Notes under the pieces: model-generated
Told to the model about the DNA's origin: nothing
What the model saw: the letters and a program-made list of their open reading frames with translations, nothing else
The model's database searches: none
In this document: piece after piece, positions 1-12,182 of the stretch
How positions within the stretch are numbered: the stretch's first letter is position 1
Layout: every line of letters starts with the position of its first letter
Made by a program: the position numbers and the translations under genes
NCBI RefSeq assembly: GCF_905475465.1
Contig: NC_062240.1
Span: 7,951,001-8,015,000, forward strand
Length of the DNA stretch: 64,000 nt
Direction of reading: 5' to 3'
Source of the DNA: Pieris napi
Taxonomy: Eukaryota > Arthropoda > Insecta > Lepidoptera > Pieridae

Positions 1-358
1 TATTCTCTTGTATGTAATAAATATTTATATGAAGGTAGATGTAATATAGAATATAGCTTTGAAAATTATAAAAAATAGATATTAATGGTTATATTTATAA
101 TTGTATGTTGCAAATGATATATTATAAAACATTTAATAATCAAAAACGGATTTATTGTCGGAGTTAATGAGCGGGCGTTAGACATTTAATTATAAATAAT
201 GTTACTATTGACGTAACATGAAGATTACTTATAAAGACCAAACTAATAAAAAAACTTAGTAAAAGCCTCGTGGTTCGTATATTAAATTATTTTTTTAATT
301 ATAGGTAAAGGTGCCTAAACTATATACTTATAAACTATAGTTAAAATAGTTTAATCGA

Positions 359-730
359 TAAAGAAAACACTTTTTTACCGGATTGAAGTTATGTATTATT
401 ATAAATTTACAATTATTTTGCATAATTTTAATTTTTTCCGATGTTTCGCGTGCTTTTGTTCCAATCCGCGAAAATAGAGGACACCGTGAGCCATTTCTGC
501 CAAAACCCTCCATCTTTTAGTCGATACCAACTCCGGGGAAATAAATACAGATAATACATCTTTTTCTACAGCTGTGATACTTTTTGACATTCATCACCTT
601 TTGTCTACAGTCACCGTGACCATGCACGCTGTAAAGCACGCGAAACGTCGGAAAAATTTAAAATTTTGTAAAATAATTGTAAATTTATATTAATACATAA
701 CTTCAATCCGGTAAAAAAGTGTTTTCTTTA
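359..730. mobile_element. Foldback element with ~98-bp inverted arms
   Basis: The arms 359-456 and 633-730 are inverted copies (AAAGAAAACACTTTTTTACC at each end; TTTCGCGTGCTTT at the inner edge). The centre holds a short - strand frame beginning MSKSITAVEKD. Reverse-orientation relatives occur at 24150-24408 and, as a fragment, at 53805-53875. No transposase is seen, so it is non-autonomous. Confidence 0.75.
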
Positions 731-743
731 AATGCCTAAAAGT

Positions 744-768
744 TATGTCAATAAAAAACAATACTAAG
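744..768. repeat. Recurrent motif AAAGTTATGTCAATNAAANACAATACTA (copy 1 of 4)
   Basis: About 28 bp next to the foldback element. Further copies lie at 24484-24512 (same orientation, beside the second foldback copy) and, inverted, at 21681-21713 and 33401-33430 without a recognisable foldback. Confidence 0.7.
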
Positions 769-1194
769 TGTAAGCGATAGTTTGACTCAAATAAAAACTA
801 AAACTTAACTTTTCATTGATACTCAAAAACCTTTAGTTCCTAAATTATCTTCGAATAGTGAAAAAATGTCAAAAAGAATGCCATTCTGATTGGTCAAAGT
901 ACGGTGTGTTCAAAGGAAAATGGTGAAATTTTAATTTTCAATTTCCCCGATGAGAGGGTGTTGCTTTTTTATCGCGCCTCGGAAGACTTTGAACATGTAA
1001 TCAACTTTAATTGAAGTCGGCTACGGCTAAGCTTCTTGTTTTGTATGACAAAAGATTTTACGTGGACTTAAAGTCTTAGTTTTGATGATTGATACGAAAT
1101 AAAGAACGAACCTGTCGAATTTAGTTCTAGAACTTGACTTAACACCACGAAGTCACACCGCAAAATTTAAGAAGGTACGCTTTATGCTTGATTT

Positions 1195-1555
1195 CTATTT
1201 GTGTTGTCTTCATATCCCATATATAGTAGTAAACTATTCAAGGGAAACGGTAGGAGAACACCGGTCATGGGGACCACCATGCTTTATTGGTGGTAATGCC
1301 ATTAAATTGTAGCTTATGTGAAACGTTGGTACTTTCAACACAGCGCCATCTGTTAGAATTGTGACTATCAAATCATAAACAAATATTTCGCAATAAAATA
1401 ATATTGCGGGTATAAATTGAGATCTAGGCTATCCTATCTTTTAAGTTAGATCAAACTACACACGGTGTGCAAATTTGCTTGAAATCGGTTCGGTAGTTTA
1501 GGAGTCCATAGCGGACAAACAACGTGACACGTAATTTATATATATTAAGATTACA
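1195..1555 (+). repeat. Interspersed repeat (class uncertain)
   Basis: It contains GTAGTAAACTATTCAAGGGA, ATGCCATTAAATTGTAGCTT, CAGCGCCATCTGTTAG and GTGTGCAAATTTGCTTGAAA, ending ATTTATATATATTAAGA. Its first 110 bp recur at 43838-43945. No ORF is present. It resembles a short lepidopteran non-autonomous element, possibly Helitron-related. Confidence 0.6.
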
Positions 1556-3006
1556 AATTTAAGCTTTCAACGTCCCTATTATGAATTTCACAAATAGTAG
1601 GTACCTATACTTTATTTAGTAGTAGGGTTTTAAGAAACTAATATTTTAATTGATAACTTACCTTTTAAGCTATTGTTATAGAAAAAATATTAATAAAAAT
1701 TATCGGTAAGAAGTGCAAAATAGTTTTTTTTTGTTTTTGAACCTCTGAAACATTTGGTCAATTTGGTGCCGTTGTCTTCTTTTTAATTGTCTTTAAAAAT
1801 CAAGAAGTGGACTTTTACTAAAGTTTTACTACCCCTGTCGATGGCACATCAATTTATGATTATAAATATTTTCTAATAACTAAAATGTATTCAATAGTAA
1901 TGACGCAAGCAACCCTCTATTAAAACGGTGATCCGGACTAACCCTCAATATCACTTAATTTCTATTGTACGGAATCTAACGAATAAACTACCAATAAATT
2001 GAAGGTATTAAATAATTATTTGATAGCTTTATTACTTCTTTCATTCCCTTCTGAGACACAGGTACGTCCGCCCACCAACTTGTCATTGCCGTATCTGTTT
2101 TAACTTTGTGTTAATAGTTTAATGAATATCTGTATTGATACTAATATCTTATTAACGGATTCACGTGAAGAAACTTTCTATTTTATGCATAGAACCTGAA
2201 ATTAAAGTAGATATTATCAATTCTAGCCCTGACCAATAATTTTTTATAGTGTAGTAATGTTTTGCATTAAAAATAAATACAATACAAAAGTGCTTAAGGC
2301 CAATTTATTCCGCTAAAGAATTCTTTAATATATAATAATTCTTAGTACGCGTAATATAATTGCGTAAATAATACACAATGACTGGGGAAATTTCATAATA
2401 AATAATTGTAATTGATAAATACGTTAATCTGTCAAGGTATATCATAACTTCATATATGTAAACTCTGCAATGTCTTTAAAAAAATCTGTTTATTAGCGAG
2501 AGCTATTTGAGAAAATCAATAGTGTAGTAACTGCATGATTGTATAATTGTATATTAATAGAATTCTTCATGTCTATTAGATACAAAATGCAATAATAAAA
2601 TCTGATACAATTAATATTATATAAGAGTGTAATCGGGGATTGCTAATAATTTCTGTACGAGACATCTGATCCCGTACATAATCGGATTTGGCTGATCGAA
2701 CACCGGTTTATTGAGTTTGTACGTTATTTCTCGTTGTGCCACTGTATACATTGATTTTTAATGGGATTGCTTACGTAGAGAGGATGTTTTTAATTAGTTT
2801 TTAGTGCAGTAAGTATCCTAAAGGTATAAATATCTGAGCAAAACGTCTGTGACGTGTGTTCATAGGTTTAGGTACGTAGGGCCTCTAATTTCACAAAAAA
2901 TTGTATATACGTTTACAATATCTTTTTAAACACATCTTTATCTTTAAGTCATATGTTTCCATAAAATCTTATTTAATAATGTATAATTAATTTATACTAC
3001 TACGCC
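1556..3006. other. Intergenic, nothing recognised
   Basis: AT-rich unique sequence without splice-flanked open frames or repeat hallmarks. The same holds for 1-358 and 769-1194. Confidence 0.5.
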
Positions 3007-3008
3007 TA

Positions 3009-3195
3009 AAGCGGGCCATAGACGGACCGCATGTTGCAGTCAAGACCGACTGCAACATGCGGTTTGCTCAGGAACTGCTCGAGCGGTCTGGGTATTGCGA
3101 ATATGAATTTAATATGGAAACTGCAGATCGCCGTGCGGCGACCGCTTAGAGCAGTCGGTATCGGCTGCAAAATGCGTTCCGTCTATGGCCCGCTT
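3009..3195. mobile_element. 187-bp MITE with TA target site
   Basis: The terminal inverted repeat begins AAGCGGGCCATAGACGGA at both ends (about 32 bp, few mismatches), flanked by TA (3007-3008, 3196-3197). A second internal palindrome, 3026-3063, has 16-bp perfect arms (ACCGCATGTTGCAGTC). No ORF. Confidence 0.85.
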
Positions 3196-3280
3196 TATTC
3201 TCAACTCTGAGATCGTGCCTTGGTTGATAATGAATTAGATATAGAATTAGTAATAGAGTATTTTATACAATGTCTCTACC

Positions 3281-3485
3281 ACTATTAGGTCTGGGCCACA
3301 AAATTTTGTATCCGTGATCATTTCTAATAGCCAAGTAGATGATCAACCTTTTGTGTGTGCACACACACCGTCGACTTTTTTGGTCTTAGACATGCCGGTT
3401 TCCTCACGATGTTTTGCTTCACCGTACGAACGAATGTTAAATGCGCACATGATGATGAGTCGCACGTTGAAACCATTAGGCCAAC
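3281..3485 (-). mobile_element. SINE family A fragment
   Basis: Reverse-orientation body (CCGTCGACTTTTTTGGTCTTAG, GGTTTCCTCACGATGTTTTG, CACCGTACGAACG). The head beyond 3485 is missing or decayed. Confidence 0.7.
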
Positions 3486-4625
3486 ACTGCTCAATAGAGT
3501 ATTTTACTTAATAATGTATTGACCTCTGATTTGCCTGTCGTCATCCATCATCAGGAATGGAAATCCAATTTGTTCACATTCAGCTCTGCGCGCGGCACCC
3601 CTAAATGAATTACCGCGCACGCGTCTCCTATTCCACGATGATTTAGTTTTATCCTAAAAGCGCTTTGAAATCTGTTATTTCTATTACTACCAGACCTTGT
3701 ATATATATTCCTTCCGCTTTTCATTGATTTGTTTTAACAAAATAGTCAAAGACGAAACATACTTCATAAAGAACAGATATAAAACTAAAAAAAAACTATT
3801 GTGCGATTTATCAAATCGAAAGTTGAGAGATATGATTATATATTTAAATTACATTCCTCAAACTAGATCATTTAGTGTTACTTACGGCATTTAATACTGA
3901 ATTATATAAGTTCCGATTATTGAATTAAATAGCTGAGTTACACCGTTATTAACATATATAATAAGTGTAATATGGACTAATAATAATAATAATAATAAAA
4001 TATAGCCGTGCTAATAATTAGACTATAATAATTTAGACTAGAAAGACCAGTAAGGGGTGATAAGTGCCTTTTTCCCCGTGGGTTGAGATGCTTAAGGAAG
4101 GTACAAACGGAACCTGCTTAAAAACCGTGATTTCTTACATAATAATAATATAATAAATGTACAACTTTCAGTCCGGCTGTCCATAACTGTTATAATGTTG
4201 CGCGCACATGTTGTTCCGCGACAAAACGACGACATTAAAATCGCACGGCCTTGGCAACATCCTACATCCGCTTCTCACAGCTCAATCTTCGCGTAAATGG
4301 CTATCATTTGTTGATATTAAATCCTTTTTAATTAATTACTATATTAAATACATTACGTAACCTGCCAAGTGTGGAGATGTAATTATGTTGATAGGCAGTC
4401 TTTATAAGTTAAGAATTGTTTAATAAACGAATAAAACCTTTTAAAAGCCTGTTAGAAAAGCTAAGAAAATGGACTTATTTTTGGTCTATGCTTTTCAAGT
4501 ACATTTAGAGGGATTAAAACTGTCACGAGATTGATAATATTATATTAAATGTTTGTGGATATAAACAAGGGCTAAAATAAAGCAACAATACACTTGACAA
4601 AAAAGTTAAAGTAATATTGCAAATC
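3486..4625. other. Intergenic, nothing recognised
   Basis: AT-rich; a short GC-richer patch (3575-3640), an AAT/ATA microsatellite near 3980-4000 and no supported gene. Confidence 0.5.
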
Positions 4626-4628
4626 TAA

Positions 4629-6970
4629 GGGTGAGATCTATAGTGCGCACTTAGACTTTGCTCTGACTTAACTATCGAGTTAAGACACAGTCGGTATTTA
4701 TAGAGCAAACTGCGAATCTCTCCGAGTGTTGGCTTAGCTTAATCCCAAGTCCACGAAATCGACGACTTACCAAAAACTTTGACTATAAGCCTAACAAAAA
4801 TAATGGCCTAAAATTTGCTTTACCATCATATCTTTTACTGGACTTTTTATTTTTGTCGGTTTTTAATGAACGGTGTTGCCATTTTGTATCGGAGTTCCAT
4901 AGACTTTGGGAAAAATAGAATTTGAATTCAAAGAAATTATAAATGATCTTGATAAATACCTATGAAATGCATGAATTAAAATAATTACACATTATTATGG
5001 TATTTATTGTTGTTTATTTATATTATTTATGTAATTGTTCAAATCCCATTTTTGAGAAATCTTAAAAATAACTGGTGTGATTTTGTATGTCACCTGGCAG
5101 CCCTGGCATATTATAGTGACAACGAAATTCAAACTATAACCTAACCGATGTCTCTCCTTCACATCTGTTATTTTCGTTTCCCTGAATCTTCTACCATTTA
5201 TTACCTGACTACCCTAAAAAATTTGAGATAGGAGTGGAACATATGAAATTAAAAAATCTGTTAGAAATAGAATTTCTTCAACAAAAATATAAATTAGTAT
5301 TAGAAATATGTATTACACTTAAAAAAAGAATCAGAAAATAAAAGATTAAAATGAAACAAGTTTTGTTTTGATATTCTTTATTACCAAACAAATTACCTAG
5401 TTAAATTGTGCAATCACATATTGCCGGAATGCTAGACCTGTAGGAGATCTTTCATTGTTTCCGTGTTACTCAACTTCTGCTGTCAGCAAGATCACCATCA
5501 TCATAAGCATCCCTTCTCTGTATACCTATATTATGCAATACAGCACAAGCTATAATTATATATAACTAGTATTTGTCAATTTTGACTGTAGTCCTAGCTG
5601 TAAACATGGAAATTTCCTTTTTCACACTCCGAAAAACCTTTAAAAAATATGCCTAGTTCTTATTTGAGAATAATTATAAATATTGTCAGCTCTTGTCATT
5701 GGATTTAAAAGTGTTGTTAACATGAAGTTAAGTGCTGGATAACCGCTGTCACCTACAAAATAGGCATTTTCTAAATATCCTGCTGTCGTGTGAACTGCCA
5801 GGCCACCTGGTCACTATATCAAATATTTCCATATCAGGCCCTATTATTGCTTGCACATTTACAGAAAATTACCCTTTTTTATTTCTGTATGCTTCAGAGT
5901 GAGCGATACCTTTGGGTCTATTAATTTTTATATGGGTGCAGTCAATAGCTCTGATTATACTGTTTAGGTCATGGTGAGTATTAGATCTTCCTAATTCTTC
6001 AAACTTCCTTTTGGCTGTGTTCATATTTCTTGGAAAATTTACAAATCTAGGAAGTAATTTACTCAACTCTGCAGAGACTTTATTTATAATTAAACAGCCT
6101 GTAGATTGGCTTATTCTGTTCAGATCACCACACACCATCTGTAATGAATCAATGAATTATTATTAGTTACATATATGTTATGTTTCTGAAAGTCAGAAGA
6201 CAAATGTCTTCAACATATAATGTAATTAAAATCATTTGAGAATACATAGGTATAATATTCAAATCAAAAAACCATACATATTTATGAACACAATATTACC
6301 TGAAAACATCCAGTTGCATTTTTATGCCTTAATGCAATAAGTATTTGCAATTGCGGTAGGTTTGGCGATCCTCTGTTGTTATAAGGTTGCAAGTTTGTAA
6401 TGATCAGTGGCAGGATCACATTTAATAGCGTGTGTTTCAAAATACGGTTCCTTCTTTTGAATTCATTCTCACCGTACAGGATGGAAGGATTTTGGTTGTA
6501 TTCGTTCCGAACATATACAACACTTTAGGCAAAATTTTCAATTGTTGATATTTGATACAAGTGCTCTGTTGTTGTTGTCAAAACAATGCGATCCGTTCTA
6601 CGTAACAAAATTGTTGTCATCTTTAAATAATTAATACATTTTCTAAAGGTTACTCGTAAATTTCTAGTTATTGCAATAATTTAATAAATGAATACATAAA
6701 TAACAATAAATTGAAGATATATGTGTACCGTTTTAGATGTTTAAATATTTGTTATTGTTTACTTTTTTAAAGGATAATAAACAAAGTATTGCATGAAATG
6801 AAACATCAATTTGTATTTTGACATTTGCAGTCTTAGCTTGGGCTTAGCTTAATCTCACCTTTAAAATGTCTATAAATACGAAATCATAGTTTAACCTTAG
6901 TGTACACTAAGCAAAGTTTTTCGTAAGGTAAGTCTGAGCAAAGTCCAAGTGCGGACTATAGATCTCACCC
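4629..6970. mobile_element. PIF/Harbinger DNA transposon, complete ends, inactive
   Basis: Terminal inverted repeats of about 43 bp (4629-4671 and 6928-6970) start GGGTGAGATCTATAGT and differ at only about four positions. The element is flanked by a TAA target duplication (4626-4628 and 6971-6973), the three-base TWA type of PIF/Harbinger. Inside is one decayed transposase gene on the - strand. No second (Myb/SANT-like) ORF could be recognised in the left third, so the copy may be internally deleted or that ORF is decayed. Confidence 0.93.
5478..6526 (-). pseudogene. Harbinger (HARBI1-like) transposase relic
   Basis: Two exons are readable: about 6526-6301 and 6138-5478, joined at GTTTTCAG|GTAATA and CATTACAG|ATGGTG in phase. 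Conserved blocks in order are KNATGCFQ-MVCGDL, AIDCTHIKI (first catalytic Asp), FSVNVQAI, RWPGSSHDSRIF, VGDSGYP (second catalytic Asp), RHIF-RFFGV and IIACAVLHNI. It is dead: a stop follows AYRNKKG, a frameshift lies between SRIF and the VGDSGYP block, further stops occur, and the codon where the catalytic Glu is expected is TAA. The domain order is that of the PIF/Harbinger DDE family. The longest intact stretch is 89 residues (6138-5869). Confidence 0.88.
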
Positions 6971-7195
6971 TAATAGTGCTTGTGAGACTTAAAATAATTA
7001 AATAAGATTCAGTACAAATAAGTTTAACAATTCATCAGTATTAAGAATAACATGTATATCTCTATAATTTTAAATCATACATTCACATAACAAAGGAATT
7101 AAAAAGAAGGATTATAAAGGAATATAGGAAACATAATATATTTATTTACAATAATATAAATTTAAAGGTAAAGAATATAATAGAAGGCAACTTAC

Positions 7196-7363
7196 TTGTC
7201 CTGTGAAAGCTAACCAAAAATCCGTTTGAAAATGAACTTGCGGACAGCGTTCAAAGGTCCCATTAATAAATAATTTGGCTAAATCGGCTTCTGTGAAGGG
7301 ATTCGGCCACGTGCGGACCATTAATGTAATGAGCCCTGGAATCTTTTCTCGCGTCGTAATTAT
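7196..7363 (-). CDS. Orphan internal exon of an unrecognised host gene
   Basis: Read on the - strand, an acceptor CCCACACTTAG precedes 56 open codons (phase 0 at both ends), which end at a consensus donor ACAA|GTAAGTT. The peptide begins IITTREKIPGLITLMV and ends TDFWLAFTGQ, with several aromatic residues and one Cys, and does not look like translated junk. It is less AT-rich than its flanks. I do not recognise the family and could not find neighbouring exons. It lies 226 bp outside the Harbinger right end, so it is not part of that element. Confidence 0.45.
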
Positions 7364-7561
7364 CTAAGTGTGGGATGTAAATCAAGGGATTTATGGCACA
7401 GTTTAAATGCATTTGAAAAGGTTTTGCCAATCCGTAGTATATTTAAATTAGTATATAATTGTTGCGTGTGTTCAATGTAGAATAAATAGTTCAGTAGGGC
7501 GATTCTCCTAATTGATGTATGACTCGTCGTGTGTAACTGGAAGGAAGCTTCAAGAATAGAG

Positions 7562-7690
7562 CGTATCAATTCTTAAAAGGCCGACAACGCACTCACGAGC
7601 CCTCTGGCATTGAGAGTGTCCAGTGAGAGTTGAGAGGTTGGCGGTATGGAGCCCGTTTGCCCGTTTGCCCCCTTCTATAAAAAAAAGTTT
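7562..7690 (+). mobile_element. LINE 3' tail fragment (same family)
   Basis: It contains TACC/TATCAATTCTTAAAAGGCCG, the AACGCACTCACGAGCCCTCT block and a GCCCGTTTGCC end. No coding potential remains. Confidence 0.7.
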
Positions 7691-7913
7691 TGCGTCTAAA
7701 TCTAATAGCGTCACTATATAATTAATTAAATATTGACAGTCAAAGCGCTACTGGCGCGAACCTATTTAAAAACAGAAGACTAAAGCTGCTCTTTAGGGTA
7801 TTAAATTGTATTAAAACGTCACTGAAACTTGTCTTGAACTAGAGCCTTAATGTGTGCACACCTAAAACATATTTCTACGGGATATAGCACGTTTGTTTAA
7901 TATAATTTTACAA

Positions 7914-8243
7914 TCTCTATATATACCTGTATAAAATTCTCGTGTCACAATGTTAGTTACCATACTCCTCCGAAACGGCTGAACCGGTTCTTATGAAATT
8001 TTTATACATATTCAGTAAGTCTGAGAATCAGCTACTATCTATTTTCAAACCTGAATTTGTTGTTTTTTTTAGATTATTTTTTAGTTTGTATTACTTTATG
8101 ATACAGCATACAAAAATACATACAAGCCCACTACAACCAACCCCTATTTTTTATTATTATAGATAGTTATTTTTATTAAACTAAAAAAATGCCTATTAAT
8201 AATATACATACATGTCAAAACAAACGGTTGCCGGGTCAGCTAG
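7914..8243 (+). mobile_element. Helitron-like non-autonomous element
   Basis: It begins TCTCTATATATACC, contains AAATTCTCGTGTCAC and CATACTCCTCCGAAACGGCT, and ends GCCGGGTCAGCTAG. The insertion sits between A and T with no target duplication, matching the Helitron rule (5' TC, 3' CTRR, A^T site). A convincing 3' hairpin was not seen, so the class is probable rather than certain. Confidence 0.65.
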
Positions 8244-10513
8244 TACCATTATAAAACTATCCCGACATTTCAGAAGTCAAGGTTTGATTGGTCTTCTATT
8301 ATAATAAGATTCGGGAGTATTTCCGATCTATAACCCTCGTAAGAGTTCGTAAACATAATACGTATAATGTATATAATATAATACGTTTGTGATATACATA
8401 CAGAGGTTCTTATTTTGTTCTTACCATAGCGAAGCTCGAAGCTTAAATTTATGACTCATTCCGCAATGACTAGTATGACCCGCGATCTTAAATCTTAACC
8501 CTATTAGAATCTTCCTGTTCAAATTGGGTTGAGAAATGAGCGGCTAGATCAGACGTCGGCAGCCTCTGACCAATCAGAGACTTGACTGATGGACATCATT
8601 GGATGTCCTAGTGATTTAGGTACTTGATCGATTTGCATTTATGTACTGTTATGCAAACAGTGAAAATACTTCTCAGAACCTATTAAATAATAAAATAAAT
8701 TATGCTCAAGTCATCGACATTCTTCAGGCGTAAGATGCTGCAGCCGCTGTTGATCCGTGACCAAAAGTTATAATTACAAAGTAGATTTTTATTTTTTTTT
8801 TATATTTTAAATTGCACGTTTATATTTTTTAATCTAGTTTTTTTTACTTTAAATGTATAAGTTATTTTCTCTTTATCATTGTAATGTTTCCCTCTAAATG
8901 TTGTGCACACTTGTTATTGATGCACAAGCATGTATCTTATTTTCTATGTCATGTGTTCTCTGAGTTTGTATGTATTTCGTTAGTGTGCCTTTTAAAATAA
9001 AATAAAATAAATATTATTAACTGATTTAATGGCCAATAGCATTTTGTTTCTGTGTGATAATTCTTTATAAGCAAGTGGGTTTAGTATATGCAAAACATTC
9101 ATGGTTCTCGATGTTCACATCACATTATATGAATATTAATAAATAGAAACCTATATTGCACGGACGAGATTCGAACGCAGGTCCGGAGTACCACGTAATT
9201 TAGACCTCTAACACTGCTCGAACAGACCGTGATAAAGAATACATACTTTACTACTTGTATATATTTTAATTTCTTATATCAATCATATGTTGATCGCATT
9301 AAGACATGTTAATTAAAACGTAGTCATAAAGCGTATTTAAAGACAAAACATAGATAATGGCATTGGTAACGACTTTGCCCTCAATCCCGAGTCTCCCACG
9401 GGATTTGGTTTCAGGGAGATTTTATTATTCGGCTTATATTTCTGGCATTTGATGGTCAAAGCTATTTACTATATAAAAAATGATATAGCATTGTGATTAT
9501 TTATTATAGTATAATCCAGCGGCACTTTTGATTTGATTAACAATTTTTTCATGGTTTTCTGATCTATAGAAAGATCTTTCTATTAAATTTTATATGATAG
9601 TGTACTAATAGCGTAGAAATAAATATTGTTTCTATGGTAAATTTGTATTGCGGATAGCTTAGAGCATGTTTTGGAATAATCTATGTATATATATTATAAA
9701 AATACCTTCAGAGAAATAGATGATGATAGCTAATATTTTTCTTTTCCATTCAAAGGCAAAAAGACCAATACGCTGTTAGCAATACAGTCGAACATTAAGA
9801 AAATATATGTTTAAATTATTGTTAAACTTAATTAGGATAAAACTGTTTTAAAAATAAATATAGAAATTGACCTTGAATTGATTAGAAATTGACCCTATAA
9901 AATGTATTTAAGGATGTTTTTACCACACTTGTTTATATGTTTGCTCCTTGATACACTTTGACTCGAGAAGTTCTTCTCTCGTACCTTCGACCACTAAACC
10001 ACAATACCAAGGCTTAGTAAAAATACTCAATTGCGTTCAATTGAGATTCTGCCCTGTGAAAACATTCAATCTCGCACAATTAACACCTCTTAACCCGTTC
10101 CGCTGTTCGCACGACAATCAACTACTGCGCCTGATTAGGCTGCGTCTTCACTAACGACCAGAGATGCTCTTGCCATTGCCGCGGATGTAAGAGATAAATA
10201 TCAATCAGGATTCACCTGAACGCCAACATCTTACAACACAACAGATGGGTCTCAAGTTCTAAGTCAATGTTGATTATATTATGGTTAAAGTGATGTTATG
10301 GAAGTATGAATCAAGAGCAATGAATCTTGTAGCTTAGAAGACGACGTCAGTCAGATCCCGGATTCAATTCCCAGCGAAAGACTTTGGGTTTTTTGAACGT
10401 TACTTCTTTTTATTGATAAAAAGCTTGCCAACTCTCGGCATACTGATACCTTGGTAAAACAACCACAAAATACAATTTTTAATGTGACTATAACTTAAAG
10501 ACTTCTTTGACTG
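8244..10513. other. Intergenic, little recognised
   Basis: It includes a T-rich stretch ending (AAAAT)n at 8990-9010, possibly a LINE 3' end, and a tRNA-like relic at 9155. Otherwise unique AT-rich DNA. Confidence 0.4.
9155..9235 (-). repeat. tRNA-like relic (SINE head?)
   Basis: The - strand has a B-box-like GCGTTCGAATCTC and a loose tRNA outline, but stems do not pair well. It is probably a decayed SINE head rather than a tRNA gene. Confidence 0.3.
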
Positions 10514-10553
10514 ATGCTTTGATTACGGCAAGACATTGCCGTAATCAAAGCAT
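10514..10553. repeat. Perfect 18-bp inverted repeat, 4-base loop
   Basis: ATGCTTTGATTACGGCAA, GACA, then its exact complement. No surrounding element was recognised. Confidence 0.97.
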
Positions 10554-10970
10554 TAAAATCTCAATTTTAATAAGAGCCATAAATTTGTGTACTCCAATCG
10601 GGACTTCCTTATCAAGATAGAACCAAAAGCAGTCTGAGTCAGTCTCAACACAACCAAAATCGTTACATGACCTTATCCCAATTCTTCCAAGCCGTTCACA
10701 CAGCATCTATGAATGAACTACGATTTAATTAAACTAGATGTTAGATCAATTAAAGTAGCAGATGACAAACAATGTGAGTAATCATGCGTGGGCGGCGTGA
10801 TTCCGTGGGAATCGGCCTAGATCGGAGTTTATTAGACGTGGGCTAGACTCTGGTTTCGCTCACAAAATCATTCCTGCAGTGAATCACTAATATAAGAGAT
10901 TTTTACCAAGTTCTTATACATTTTTTTACAATGGCATCAGTATTAGCAATGCATTTGAAAATATTATAAT

Positions 10971-11220
10971 GACGGCTCATTGGTCTAGTGGTTAGTACCC
11001 CTGACTGTGAATCCATGGGTCCCGGGTTCGATCCCCGGCTGAGACAAACATCGATGTGATGAGCATTTGGTGTTGTGCTTAGGTCTTGGGTGTTTAAATA
11101 TGTATTTATATGTCTATCTATATATAATATGTATGTATATCCGTTGCCTAGTACCCATAACACAAGCTTCCACCAGCTTAGCATGGGACTAGGTCAATTG
11201 GTGTGAATTGAAAAAAATTG
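10971..11220 (+). mobile_element. tRNA-derived SINE (family B)
   Basis: The head has Pol III boxes: A box TGGTCTAGTGGTTAGTACC and B box GGTTCGATCCCC. The body runs through GCTTAGGTCTTGGGTGTTTA to GGACTAGGTCAATTGGTGTG and an A-rich end. It aligns end to end with the - strand copy at 45008-45259. The small open frame on the opposite strand is a shadow. Confidence 0.85.
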
Positions 11221-12182
11221 TTTTTACATATAATAGATATGTTTAAACTAGTGTTTATGCAAAGCCTAGTTTCAGTACACTATATTTCATTAAATTAGAA
11301 GATTACTATTCAGTGTATAATTATATTAAATAAGGTTAAAATAAAATAAATAAACATTAATAAAGCTAAAACATTACCTCGAATTAATGTGATTTATAGT
11401 TTATTTTATAACATGATGCATTTGTTATTTTTGTTTTAGATTATGACATTTCTTCTCGTTATATATAATAGATGTTTCTTCACATTATTTCAAATGTTGT
11501 TCTTATACTTTTTTTTAGACATTTTTAAGTTTACCTTTAATAAGTGCACAATCTTTAACATTAACACAACAATAATCACATACGAAATAATGAATATATT
11601 AAAAATATTTGAATAATGTTTTACCGTATTGACGAAAAAATAAAACCACAATATTGATTATATTATCAAAATTGTTCGGTTAGACCGTTGCTAACCGAGA
11701 CGTATTGCTAATTAGACAGAATAGTCAACTTCCTCTATTAGCGTTCACAGAAAAGATTACGCGATATTAATTAAAAACATTGTTATGTTTGATATAATCC
11801 ACATCAGGAAGAGGTGACCCGGCCTGAACCCTAGAATTCCACAAAGACTTTTGTATTAAATAAAGAAGTATTCAGAATTATGTAGACTGCATGTCACCAA
11901 GATAACGGTGTTCGGGCAATTTTGACCCGTATGTATAATGAGCTAGTAATTAGAAATGTTTGTACGTGGTCTTTATATGAAATTCTTGGAAGAGATAAGT
12001 TGGCAATTGTTATAATATGAATGAGAGCTTTTAAAATATCGATACAGTGAGCTCATATCGAACTCACATACTTAAAAAATGTGTTTACAAGTAACAATAC
12101 AGAATTTAGGTTGCATTACTAGAATTGATAAAATCAAAACTACGCCTATTCATAAAGTTAACTTTTGTGAGTTAGAATTACC

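Noticed and set aside
399..590. MSKSITA... frame as a possible gene
   Set aside because: It is inside a multi-copy foldback element, and differences between copies are amino-acid changing, so no purifying selection is visible.
10316..10390. tRNA-like sequence with GGATTCAATTCCC
   Set aside because: No acceptor or anticodon stem pairing; a chance B-box or very old SINE head.
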